Assembly (NCBI GenBank): GCA_002104895.1
Contig: MCFG01000098.1
Span: 62,001-126,000 of the forward strand
Length of the DNA: 64,000 bases
Direction: 5' to 3'
Source of the DNA: Anaeromyces robustus
Lineage: Eukaryota > Neocallimastigomycota > Neocallimastigomycetes > Neocallimastigales > Neocallimastigaceae
Shown here: in pieces, positions 11,635 through 20,244 of the stretch
How the letters are laid out: each line of letters starts with the position of its first letter
Position numbering within the stretch: position 1 is the stretch's first letter
The notes under the pieces: model-generated
What the model saw: the letters and a program-made list of their open reading frames with translations, nothing else
Databases searched by the model: none
Told to the model about the DNA's origin: nothing
Program-made: the position numbers and the translations under genes

Positions 11635-11780
11635 TGGTTTGTTTATTATTTATTTTAAAATTTATTATATTCGATAATTATTTATTGTATTTATAATTAT
11701 TTACTTTATATTAAACAACACAATATTAAAATTTATTTAAAAACACTTTTAACACTATAAAAATAATAATAGAGTCGAAC

Positions 11781-11794
11781 TGAGACTCTTAATC
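11781..11794 (-). promoter_or_regulatory. Copia primer-binding site matching tRNA-Lys(CUU) anticodon arm
   Basis: Directly next to the inner edge of the 5' LTR the window strand reads tgagactcttaatc. This is the anticodon stem-loop sequence of eukaryotic tRNA-Lys with anticodon CUU (loop ctcttaa), so the element strand is complementary to that arm and not to a tRNA 3' end. Drosophila copia and Ty5 are known to prime from 5' half-molecules of initiator tRNA-Met cut in the anticodon loop, and Candida Tca2 from a half tRNA-Arg. The match ends at the base expected for a tRNA cleaved just past position 39. Primer identity is inferred. Confidence 0.7.
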
Positions 11795-12095
11795 TTTTAA
11801 AAAAATATTTTTTTTGTTGAAATGAGATGATCTCGATTCTTGTTATATTTTATTTATATTTTTATTAATAAATTTTTTTCTCTAACAATTAATATTATTA
11901 CATTACATGTATATATATATTATATCTTGTTATATTAGTATAATATATTGTATATGTAAAATTTAATGTACGTCATACATGCGCCACATATTATTTACAT
12001 ACCAATATTACAAATCATATAATTTAAATAATATAAATATATTATAAGTTATTACTATGATAAAATATTTATAATATTAAACTTTATTTCTAACA
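11795..12095 (-). repeat. Copia 5' LTR
   Basis: About 301 bp, identical to 5810-6107 except for longer T runs at two places. Its outer end TTTCTAACA (window strand) is followed by the ATAAT duplication at 12096-12100. Its inner end abuts the primer-binding site. The outer end fits the TG...CA rule (TGTTAG on the minus strand), while the inner end is A/T-rich and does not end in CA. Confidence 0.92.
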
Positions 12096-12180
12096 ATAAT
12101 TAATTAATTAATTAATTATTAATTATTAATTATTATTTAATATTTATTCAATTTTTGTTTTTAAAAATTCTTTATTTTAA

Positions 12181-12217
<37 letters not shown>

Positions 12218-12223
12218 AAATTA

Positions 12224-13390
12224 ATGACTAATAACATTGATTTATTAAAATATTTTAAAAATAAAAGTTTAATTGAAATAAAAAGTAAAAATATAGATGA
12301 AATAAAAAAATTTTTTGAAGAAAACAATATTAATATAGAAACTAGTGAAAGTTCCAATAATTTCTATGAAATATTAGAATATTTAATAGATGTTTCTTCT
12401 TCTACTGAACTAATTGAATTTATTATTGGATTACTATCTAATTGGAAAAAATACAATTATTTTTATTTGGCAGTTATAGAAGAAAAATTTAAATTAGCTG
12501 ATGTGTTATTGAAAAATGTTGATTATTTAAGCGAAAGATATAATAATCATAGATATGTAATATTTGAGTTTGATGAATCTTGTTATGGATCTGACAAATA
12601 TTATTCTATACAATATTATCGAGTAATTCATGGTTTAATGAAAAATAACTGTCTTACTAAGAGGAATTTACAGTATTTATTAAATCATGGATACCCAAAA
12701 ATAATAGATACATATATATTTTGCGAATTAATAAGAAGAGGAGAAAATGAAATACTTGAATATATTTTAAATTATCAACCGGAAGATGAAGAATACTTAA
12801 AAAATAATATTTTAAATAAATTTTTAATTGGTTGTTATAAAAATAAACTTCCTTTAACCGATGAACAAATCTTAAAAATTTTATACCAAAGAATAAATAA
12901 CAACACTACCAATGAAGATATGGTTTACAGTGTTGACAAAATTTATATGGATTGTTGTCGACAATGTGGTACGCCTTGTGAATGTTCTGATCACACTCGA
13001 TATACTCCTTTAGCTGTTGCCTATTGTTGTGATAATATGGAAGCTGTAGATTTATTATTAGACTATGGAGAAATACACAATATTAATTATTATACCGATG
13101 ATTTTTATCGTTCAGTTGAAGATATAAGTAACCCTTACTATGACTATGAAGTCCAAGAAGAAGATGAAGAAGATCTTGATCTAGAAATTAAATATTTTTA
13201 TAATGATGACTTTTTGATGGATCATGATCAATTTAGAGACTATGGTTTAATAATAAATACTAAAAATAGAAAACATAATAGTAAGATAAAAAGTAAAAGT
13301 AAATATAACAAATCAAAATTAATAAAAAATAAAAATAAAATAAAATATCATAATAAAGCCTATAATAAACTTGAAAGTTATTTAATATAA
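12224..13390 (+). CDS. Ankyrin-like tandem family protein, copy A
   Basis: A 388-residue intronless protein and the first of three tandem paralogs. I start it at the ATG in aaattaatgac, because the other two copies start at the same aligned Met; an upstream in-frame ATG only adds a TA-repeat-encoded Ile/Tyr tail. The N-terminus resembles the capping region of the larger ankyrin protein at 31461-33305 (SLIEIKSKNIDEIKKFFEEN against YLIAIDNKNKDEVVSLFNKN). Helical degenerate repeats follow, then a Cys cluster near residue 243 (CCRQCGTPCECS), one clear ankyrin-like motif (YTPLAVAYCCDNMEAVDLLL), an acidic stretch (EEDEEDLDLE) and a Lys/Asn-rich basic tail. No signal peptide or membrane segment is seen. 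Function unknown; a protein-binding role is inferred from the fold only. The copia element ends 128 bp before the start codon. Confidence 0.8.
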   Translation: MTNNIDLLKYFKNKSLIEIKSKNIDEIKKFFEENNINIETSESSNNFYEILEYLIDVSSSTELIEFIIGLLSNWKKYNYFYLAVIEEKFKLADVLLKNVDYLSERYNNHRYVIFEFDESCYGSDKYYSIQYYRVIHGLMKNNCLTKRNLQYLLNHGYPKIIDTYIFCELIRRGENEILEYILNYQPEDEEYLKNNILNKFLIGCYKNKLPLTDEQILKILYQRINNNTTNEDMVYSVDKIYMDCCRQCGTPCECSDHTRYTPLAVAYCCDNMEAVDLLLDYGEIHNINYYTDDFYRSVEDISNPYYDYEVQEEDEEDLDLEIKYFYNDDFLMDHDQFRDYGLIINTKNRKHNSKIKSKSKYNKSKLIKNKNKIKYHNKAYNKLESYLI

Positions 13391-14352
13391 ATGTAATACA
13401 ATATAATATATACATATAATAAAATTAAATTGTAATAAAAAAATTAAAATATTATAATAACACCATTATCATAAAATTATTTAATAGTATTTTTTATTTA
13501 ATACTTTAATAATATAATATTTTTTTTTATTTAATAATATTTAATATTCTTTTTTTTTTTTTAATATTTCAATAATATTGAATATTTTTGAATATTTTTT
13601 ATTTAATATTTTAATAATATTTAATATTCTTTTTTTATTTAAAATAATAATATTATTATTTATTAATAAGTATATTAATATTTTTCAAACTAACCTAATT
13701 GAATGATAATTAAAATTCTTTAATTATCATTATTGAGTTATATTTTTTTTTTTTTTGACAATCAATTAATTATAATTAATAATTTTAGTGATCATCTTCA
13801 TTTCTTATAATTTATATTTATTTAAATCAAATAAAAATTAAACCGTAATTCAACAATATCATTTTTATTATAACCCTTTTTAATAAGGTTCGAATTCCAG
13901 TTTTTAAATTTTCTTCCATTTTATATTAAAAATTTTTCAAATCAAAAAAAAAAAAAAAAAAAAAAAAAAATAAATATATTTAATTTTTAAGTGTCTAAAG
14001 TTTATTACTTTTTTACTTATTATTTATTATCAATTTTTTTTATAAAATATATACTATATAATATTGTTCTATTATTTTTATTATCTATTATTTTATTTAT
14101 TATTTATTATTATTCATTTATCAAAAAAATAAAATAAATATATTTAATTTTATATTGAATTTTTATTATTTTTTAATTTTTCTTAGTAATTAAGTAATTA
14201 ATAAAAAAGAAATAGTTATTTATTTGTTTATATTCTATTCATTTATTTATATATATTTTCTGTTCATTTTTTTTTAATAATTTATTTTATTTAATAACGT
14301 GGTTTAATAATTTGTGTTAAAAAATTGTATTTTTTTATTTTTTAATTTAAAT

Positions 14353-14408
14353 ATTATGCGCCTCATTACAAAAGTTTAATATGCGGCCCATTTCATATTG
14401 CGAAATGC
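14353..14408 (+). repeat. Dispersed repeat, inverted relative to 3347-3403
   Basis: The sequence gcctcattacaaaagttt and the following bases through catattgcgaaatg match the reverse complement of the 3347-3403 region with a handful of differences. The equivalent place in the B-C spacer (about 17150) lacks most of it, so it was either inserted here or lost there. Confidence 0.75.
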
Positions 14409-14805
14409 AACACATTCCTTACCATTTCGTCGTCGACGGCTTTATCGTTAGGGTTTAAGTACAACTGCCTAATAATTGATCCGTACTTCCCAATATTAGT
14501 ACTTAGTTTTACTCAATAAGCTACGTTTCATATTACTTTATAAGGCTTAAGTAGTTACGTTTTATATACTTAATCTAAGCAACTAACTATTGCAGAGAAA
14601 ATTACTATGCTTGTGGTAGGAGTGGTGTAGAACCAGAAGCTTTATATATATTAAGGGAAATATATCTGTTAAAAGTCAAATTTAGTTTCAATAATTATTT
14701 CAAGTTTATTATTTTATAATGAAGTGATAATTATAAATTATTTATATATAATTATTTATATATAAATACAATATGACTTATAGATTAAATTTAATACATT
14801 ACAGT
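14401..14805 (+). repeat. Conserved non-coding block, copy 1 of 2
   Basis: This block aligns over its full length with 17156-17535 at roughly 85% identity by eye. It starts with a cgaaatg/catttcg hairpin (14401-14429), passes through a gtcgtcgac palindromic core and ends in a stretch of about 75 bases around gtgtagaaccagaagctt that is identical in both copies. It is much richer in G and C than its flanks and contains no conserved reading frame that I can see. It could be a solo LTR, a MITE, an ncRNA or a shared regulatory element. Confidence 0.75.
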
Positions 14806-14971
14806 TTTTATAAACTTTACACATATTTCACATAATTCTAACAATATTTTTAAAAATGGTTCTGTTTCATTTCCCCAAGAGGCATATTAATATTGTATTT
14901 TAATATATTTTAAAGCTATAAAATTTATTATATAAATAAATTAATATTACATAAATAAATAAATAAATATA

Positions 14972-15002
<31 letters not shown>

Positions 15003-15027
15003 CTAAATAACTAAATAACTAAATAAC

Positions 15028-15098
<71 letters not shown>

Positions 15099-15133
15099 AT
15101 ACCATTATAATTTTTTACTTTACCTCAATTTAC

Positions 15134-15232
15134 TACTATATATAATACAAAAAAGAAAAAAAATTTTTTTTTGTATTATATATTATGGTATATTAAAAAT
15201 TTAAATAAATAATATTTGTGTTGTTTTTATTA
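15134..15232. repeat. Foldback insertion of about 100 bp in the upstream region of copy B
   Basis: Upstream of copy C the sequence runs directly from ctcaatttacc into acaatatc. Upstream of copy B the same flanks are separated by about 100 bp that begins with a near-perfect inverted repeat (tatataatacaaaaaa and ttttttgtattatata, about 15134-15190). A short TTA may be duplicated at the junction. This resembles a tiny MITE or foldback element that arrived after the duplication. Confidence 0.55.
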
Positions 15233-15458
15233 CCACAATATCTTTTTTTTGTTTTTTTTCTTTACCACAATTTTTTGTATAAATATTTTTTTTTTCTTTC
15301 TTTTTTTTTTTTTTAAATAAATTAATAAATAAATAAAATAGTAATAATTAATTTATTAATAATTAATTATTATTTATTAATATTTATTCTATTTTAGTTT
15401 TTAAAAATTCTTTATTTTTAAATTTATATATACATAAATATATATAAAACATAAATTA

Positions 15459-16763
15459 ATGATTAATAACATTGATTTATTAAAATTTTTTAAAAATAAA
15501 AGTTTAATTGAAATAAAAAGTAAAAATATAGATGAAATAAAAAATTTTTTTGAAGAAAATAATATTAATATAGAAACTAGTGAAAGTTCCAATGATAATG
15601 ATTTCTATGAAATATTAGAATATTTAATAGATGTTTCTTCTTCTACTGAACTAATTAAATTTATTATTGGATTACTATACAATTGGAAAAAATACCATTA
15701 TTTTTATTTGGCTGTTAAAAATGAAAATTTTAAATTAGCTGATGTGTTATTGAAAAATGTTGATTTTTTAAGCGAAAGATATTACAATCCTAATTATGTA
15801 ATATATAAGTTTGATGAATCTTTTTATGGATCTGACAAATATTATTCTATACAATATTATCGAGTAATTCATGGTTTAATGAAAAATAGCTGTCTTACTA
15901 AGAGGAATTTACAGTATTTATTAAATCATGGATACCCAAAAATAATAGATACATATATATTTTGCGAATTAATAAGAAGAGGAGAAAATGAAATACTTGA
16001 ATATATTTTAAATTATCAACCGGAAGAATACTTAAAAAATAATATTTTAAATAAATTTTTAATTGGTTGTTATAAAAATAAACTTTCTTTAACCGATGAA
16101 CAAATCTTAAAAATTTTATACCAAAGAATAAATAACAATACTACCAAAGAAGATATGGTTTACAGTGTTGACAAATTTTATATGAATTGTTGTATACCTT
16201 GTGATTGTGGTATGCCTTGTGAATGTTCTGATCCCACTCATTATACTCCTTTAGCTGTTGCCTATTGTTGTGATAATGTGGAAGCAGTAGATTTATTATT
16301 AGACTATGGAGAAATACACAATATTAATTATTATACCGATGATTTTTATCGTTCAGTTAAAGGAATGAATAACACTATTTATCGTTCAGTTAAAGGAATG
16401 AATAACACTATTTATCGTTCAGTTAAAGGAATGAATAACACTATTTATCGTTCAGTTAAAGGAATGAATAACACTATTTATCGTTCAGTTAAAAGAATGA
16501 ATAACACTAGATATGACTACAAAGTCCAAGAAGAAGATGAAGATGATCTTGATCTAGAAATTAAATATTTTTATAATGATGACTTTTTGATGGATCATGA
16601 TCAATTTAGAGACTATGGTTTAATAATAAATACTAAAAATAGAAAACATAAGAGTAATATAAAAAGTAAAAGTAAATATAACAAATCAAAATTAATAAAA
16701 AATAAAAATAAAATAAAATATCATAATAAGGCCTATAATAAACTTGAAAGTTATTTAATATAA
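15459..16763 (+). CDS. Ankyrin-like tandem family protein, copy B (expanded repeat)
   Basis: A 434-residue intronless paralog of the flanking copies A and C, nearly identical to both over long stretches such as NLQYLLNHGYPKIIDTYIFC. The start Met aligns with copy C and is preceded by the same aaacataaatta leader. The extra length comes from five tandem 11-residue units (YRSVKGMNNTI) near residues 297-351, where A and C have a single related YRSVEDISN segment. The Cys cluster near residue 244 is altered and longer (CCIPCDCGMPCECS). The acidic segment and the Lys-rich tail are conserved. Uninterrupted reading frames in all three copies suggest they are expressed genes or very recent duplicates. 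Function unknown. Confidence 0.8.
   Translation: MINNIDLLKFFKNKSLIEIKSKNIDEIKNFFEENNINIETSESSNDNDFYEILEYLIDVSSSTELIKFIIGLLYNWKKYHYFYLAVKNENFKLADVLLKNVDFLSERYYNPNYVIYKFDESFYGSDKYYSIQYYRVIHGLMKNSCLTKRNLQYLLNHGYPKIIDTYIFCELIRRGENEILEYILNYQPEEYLKNNILNKFLIGCYKNKLSLTDEQILKILYQRINNNTTKEDMVYSVDKFYMNCCIPCDCGMPCECSDPTHYTPLAVAYCCDNVEAVDLLLDYGEIHNINYYTDDFYRSVKGMNNTIYRSVKGMNNTIYRSVKGMNNTIYRSVKGMNNTIYRSVKRMNNTRYDYKVQEEDEDDLDLEIKYFYNDDFLMDHDQFRDYGLIINTKNRKHKSNIKSKSKYNKSKLIKNKNKIKYHNKAYNKLESYLI
16347..16511 (+). repeat. In-frame 33-bp minisatellite, five units, inside copy B
   Basis: Five units of 33 bp starting tatcgttcagttaaa lie head to tail. The first four are identical and the fifth has small changes (KGMNNTI becomes KRMNNTR). 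Because the unit length is a multiple of three the frame is kept. Identical units indicate very recent slippage or unequal exchange. Confidence 0.95.
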
Positions 16764-17571
16764 ATGTAATACAATATATTATATATATATATAATATAAA
16801 ATTAAATTGTAATAAAAAAATTTAAATATTATAACACCATTATAATAAAATTATTTAATAATATAATAATGTTTTATTTAATATTTTTTATTTAATATTG
16901 CAATAATATTGAATATTTTTTGAATATTTTTTATTTAATATTTTAATAATATAGTATTTTTTTATTTAATTATATTTAATATATTTTTTGAATATTTTTT
17001 ACACATTAATAATTTTTTCAATAAATTTAATACTATTATATTTTTTTTTATTTATTTTAATAATTATTTATTTATTTGTTTATTTTCTATTCATTTATAT
17101 ATATTTTTTAATAATTTATTTTATTTAATAATGTGGCTTTCATAATTTGTTATTACGAAATGTAATACATTCCTTACCATTTCGTCGTCGACGACCTTAT
17201 CGTTAGGGTTTAAGTACAACTATCCAATAATTGAGTCTCAATCCACATTATTAGGACTTATATTTTACTCAATAAGTTAATAACATTTTATAAGTCTTAA
17301 GTAGCTACGTTTTATATACTTAACCTGAGCAACTACCTATTACGGAGAAAACTACTATGATTGTGGTAGGAATGGTGTAGAACCAGAAGCTTTATATATA
17401 TTAAGGGAAATATATCTGTTAAAAGTCAAATTTAGTTTCAATAATTATTTCTAGTTAATTATTTTATGACAAAGTGATAATTATAAATTATCTATATGTA
17501 AATACAATATGGCTTATATATAAACAATTTAATACAATTTTAATTTATTATATAAATAAATCAATAATATA

Positions 17572-17638
<67 letters not shown>

Positions 17639-17897
17639 ATACCAATATAATTTTTTACTTTACCTCAATTTACCACAATATCTTTTTTTCATTTTTTTTC
17701 TTTACCACAATTTTTTGTATAAATATTTTTTTTATTTTTATTTTTATTTTTTTTTTTTAAATAAATTAATAAATAAATAAAATAGTAATAATTAATTAAT
17801 TAATAATTAATTATTAATTATTATTTATTAATATTTATTCAATTTTAGTTTTTAAAAATTCTTTATTTTTATATTTATATATATAAAACATAAATTA
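16764..17897. other. Spacer between ankyrin-like copies B and C
   Basis: About 1.1 kb, homologous to much of the A-B spacer. It holds the second conserved non-coding block (17156-17535), an (AAAT)n array at about 17571-17641, and an upstream region (from about 17642) matching that of copy B. No gene is seen. Confidence 0.75.
17156..17535 (+). repeat. Conserved non-coding block, copy 2 of 2
   Basis: Homologous to 14401-14805. The terminal hairpin (cgaaatg at 17156-17162 with catttcg at 17178-17184), the gtcgtcgacg core and the gtgtagaaccagaagctt end segment are all kept. Differences are scattered single bases plus a few small indels in the middle third. Confidence 0.75.
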
Positions 17898-19058
17898 ATG
17901 ATTAATAACATTGATTTATTAAAATTTTTTAAAAATAAAAGTTTAATTGAAATAAAAAGTAAAAATATAGATGAAATAAAAAAATTTTTTGAAGATAATA
18001 ATATTAATACAAAAACTAGTGGAAGCTCCAATGACTTCTATGAAATATTAGAATATTTAATAAATGTTTCTTCTTCTACTGAACTAATTAAATTTATTAT
18101 TGGATTACTATCTAATTGGAAAAAATACAATTATTTTTATTTGGCTGTTAAAAATGAAAATTTTAAATTAGCTGATGTGTTATTGAAAAATGTTGATTTT
18201 TTAAGCGAAAGATATGATAATCATGATTATATAATATATAAGTTTGATGAATCTTGTAAAGGATCTGACAAATATTATTCTATACAATATTATCAAGTAA
18301 TTCATGGTTTAATGAAAAATAACTGTCTTACTAAGAGGAATTTACAGTATTTATTAAATCATGGATACCCAAAAATAATAGATACATATATATTTTGCGA
18401 ATTAATAAGAAGAGGAGAAAATGAAATACTTGAATATATTTTAAATTATCAACCGGAAGAATGCTTAAAAAATAATATTTTAAATAAATTTTTAATTGGT
18501 TGTTATAAAAATAAACTTCCTTTAACCGATGAACAAATCTTAAAAATTTTATACCAAGGAATAAAAAACTATACTACCAATGAAGATATGGTTTACAGTG
18601 TTGACAAAATATATGTGCATTGTTGTCGACAATGTGGTATACCTTGTGAATGCTCTGATCCCACTCGATATACTCCTTTAGCTGTTGCCTATTATTATGA
18701 TAATATAGAAGCAGTAGATTTATTATTAGACTATGGAGAAATACACAATATTAATTATTATACCAATGATTTTTATCGTTCAGTTGAAGATATAAGTAAC
18801 CCTTACTATGACTATGAAGTCCAAGAAGAAGATGAAGAAGATCTTGATCTAGAAATTAAATATTTTTTTAATGATGACTTTTTGATGGATCATGATCAAT
18901 TTAGAGACTATGGTTTAATTATAAATACTAAAAATAGAAAACATAAGAGTAATATAAAAAGTAAAAGTAAATATAACAAATCAAAATTAATAAAAAATAA
19001 AAATAAAATAAAATATCATAATAAAGCCTATAATAAACTTGAAACTTATTTAATATAA
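17898..19058 (+). CDS. Ankyrin-like tandem family protein, copy C
   Basis: A 386-residue intronless paralog, closest in architecture to copy A: the same YRSVEDISNPYYDYEVQEED region and no expanded 11-mer array. The start Met lies 11 bases after a short TATATATA run in a leader shared with copies A and B. Conserved features are the N-terminal ankyrin-cap-like helices, the Cys cluster near residue 241 (CCRQCGIPCECS), one ankyrin-like repeat (YTPLAVAYYYDNIEAVDLLL), the acidic segment and the basic tail. Homology to the other units ends about 60-90 bp after the stop codon. Function unknown. Confidence 0.8.
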   Translation: MINNIDLLKFFKNKSLIEIKSKNIDEIKKFFEDNNINTKTSGSSNDFYEILEYLINVSSSTELIKFIIGLLSNWKKYNYFYLAVKNENFKLADVLLKNVDFLSERYDNHDYIIYKFDESCKGSDKYYSIQYYQVIHGLMKNNCLTKRNLQYLLNHGYPKIIDTYIFCELIRRGENEILEYILNYQPEECLKNNILNKFLIGCYKNKLPLTDEQILKILYQGIKNYTTNEDMVYSVDKIYVHCCRQCGIPCECSDPTRYTPLAVAYYYDNIEAVDLLLDYGEIHNINYYTNDFYRSVEDISNPYYDYEVQEEDEEDLDLEIKYFFNDDFLMDHDQFRDYGLIINTKNRKHKSNIKSKSKYNKSKLIKNKNKIKYHNKAYNKLETYLI

Positions 19059-20062
19059 ATGTAATACGATATAAAATATATATATATATATAAAATTATA
19101 ATAAAAAAAAAATTAAATTATAATAACACCATTATTTAATAAGAAATTTAAATTTATTTATAAAACAGAAATAAAAAAAAATAAATTTTGATAATAAAGT
19201 TTTCGAAATAATTATGAGGAAAAAATAAATTATATATAAAAAAATTTTTTTAAAAAAAAAAAAAAACTATATATATTGTATTGTTGTTTTTCACAATTTT
19301 TTTTTTTTTTTAATTATAATGTTTACCATTAATTTGTCTTTGTTTTTAATAAATTATTAGTTATGTGTAAAAATTAAAACAAAAATTGTTTTTTTTTAAA
19401 AAAAAAAAAAAAAAAAAAAAGAATAAAATAAAAGTATGAGTATAATTTTTAATTTGTGAGTTAAATATAACACAATACATTATTTTATGATAGTATGTTA
19501 GACACTAAACTCTCCTATGACCTCTAGATCATTATATAGATGGAATAGACCCTATACCATATGATAGGCATATTAAAAAAATAATAATAATAATAGTAAT
19601 TGATGATATATAATAATCATTTTTATTTTACTAATTGATAATACACAATAATACTAATTGATTGTATTAATCATAATAAAGACTAATAAAAAAAAATTAA
19701 ATTTAAATATATATATATATATAGAAAAAAAATAATTAATATTATATTTTACTTTTTTAATTTATATATATAAATATATATTTTAATTAAATCTTAAACT
19801 TTTTTTTTTGCATTAACTTAAAATTAAAAATTCAAATAATAAAAAAAAATTTTTTTTTCTTTTATTTTTTTATTGTTGTTATTATGGATATTACATTTAA
19901 TTAATCCAACCTTTAAACACACAAATTAAATTTTTTTTTTTTTGTTAAACTTAAAATTTAAATGCATATATATATTAAAATTGTAAATACATTTTTTACA
20001 TTTTAAAGGTAAAAGAATTGGGAGGTTAATTTTTTATTCATTATAACTTTTTTTTTTTTTTT

Positions 20063-20244
20063 ATCTTTTTTACGTTTATAATGCCAATTTTTTTATATAA
20101 TGATATATCATTTCCCCATAAATTTAGTTCATATACTGTTCCGATAAATATTATATCTTTTGTATTTTTATCTCTTATAATAAATATAAATAGTTTATTA
20201 ATTTCTACATTAATTGAAATTATAGACGTTGATATAATTAATAG
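20063..20244 (-). pseudogene. Serpin C-terminal fragment, decayed
   Basis: Read on the minus strand the segment gives INVEINKLFIFIIRDKNTKD followed by IIFIGTVYELN. This closely follows the serpin C-terminal signature, normally of the form VDRPFLFLIRD..TG.ILFMGRV; the invariant Pro of the signature is replaced by Leu (a single base change from CCA to CTA). Sequence that should carry the reactive-centre loop just upstream is not recognisable in any frame, and no start or earlier serpin domain could be found. Serpins, some attached to dockerins, are known from anaerobic fungi (Piromyces celpin), which fits the host. I read this as the last part of a dead serpin gene. Confidence 0.55.

Larger units (their letters stand above)
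5810..12095 (-). mobile_element. Ty1/copia LTR retrotransposon, young, broken in pol
   Basis: An element of about 6.3 kb on the minus strand, bounded by LTRs at 5810-6107 and 11795-12095 and a 5-bp target duplication. In order from the right it has 5' LTR, primer-binding site, gag with zinc knuckle, protease, integrase, a very long Asn-rich linker, reverse transcriptase, RNase H, purine tract and 3' LTR. Integrase before RT is diagnostic of Ty1/copia. The two LTRs differ only in the length of two T runs, so the insertion is recent, yet pol contains about three breaks and the copy looks non-autonomous. It sits directly upstream of the first ankyrin-like gene. Confidence 0.95.
13391..15458. other. 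Spacer between ankyrin-like copies A and B
   Basis: About 2 kb, mostly A/T with T-runs and an (AAAT)n microsatellite at about 14951-15101. It contains the conserved non-coding block at 14401-14805, a repeat shared with 3347-3403 in inverted form (14353-14408), and a foldback insertion near 15134-15232. At 13887-13897 there is a B-box-like ggttcgaattc with no convincing tRNA around it. The last 160 bp or so before copy B match the upstream region of copy C. Confidence 0.7.

Noticed and set aside
12155-12223. Upstream in-frame ATG for ankyrin-like copy A
   Set aside because: It would add 23 residues translated from the TA repeat, absent from copies B and C, which start at the aligned Met.
13887-13897. 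Possible tRNA gene from a B-box-like ggttcgaattc
   Set aside because: No acceptor stem, no credible A box and no anticodon arm can be formed around it.
3347-14408. Inverted repeats 3347-3403 and 14353-14408 as the ends of one 11-kb transposon
   Set aside because: The interval contains an independently bounded copia element with its own target duplication, an older copia remnant and a host gene. The 14353 copy lies inside a duplicated spacer. Two separate copies of a dispersed repeat explain the pair more simply.
14443-14460. Telomere-like ttagggttta
   Set aside because: A single occurrence in each duplicated block, not a tandem array.
16347-16511. CRISPR-like array
   Set aside because: The units are directly tandem with no spacers and lie in frame within a eukaryotic coding sequence.
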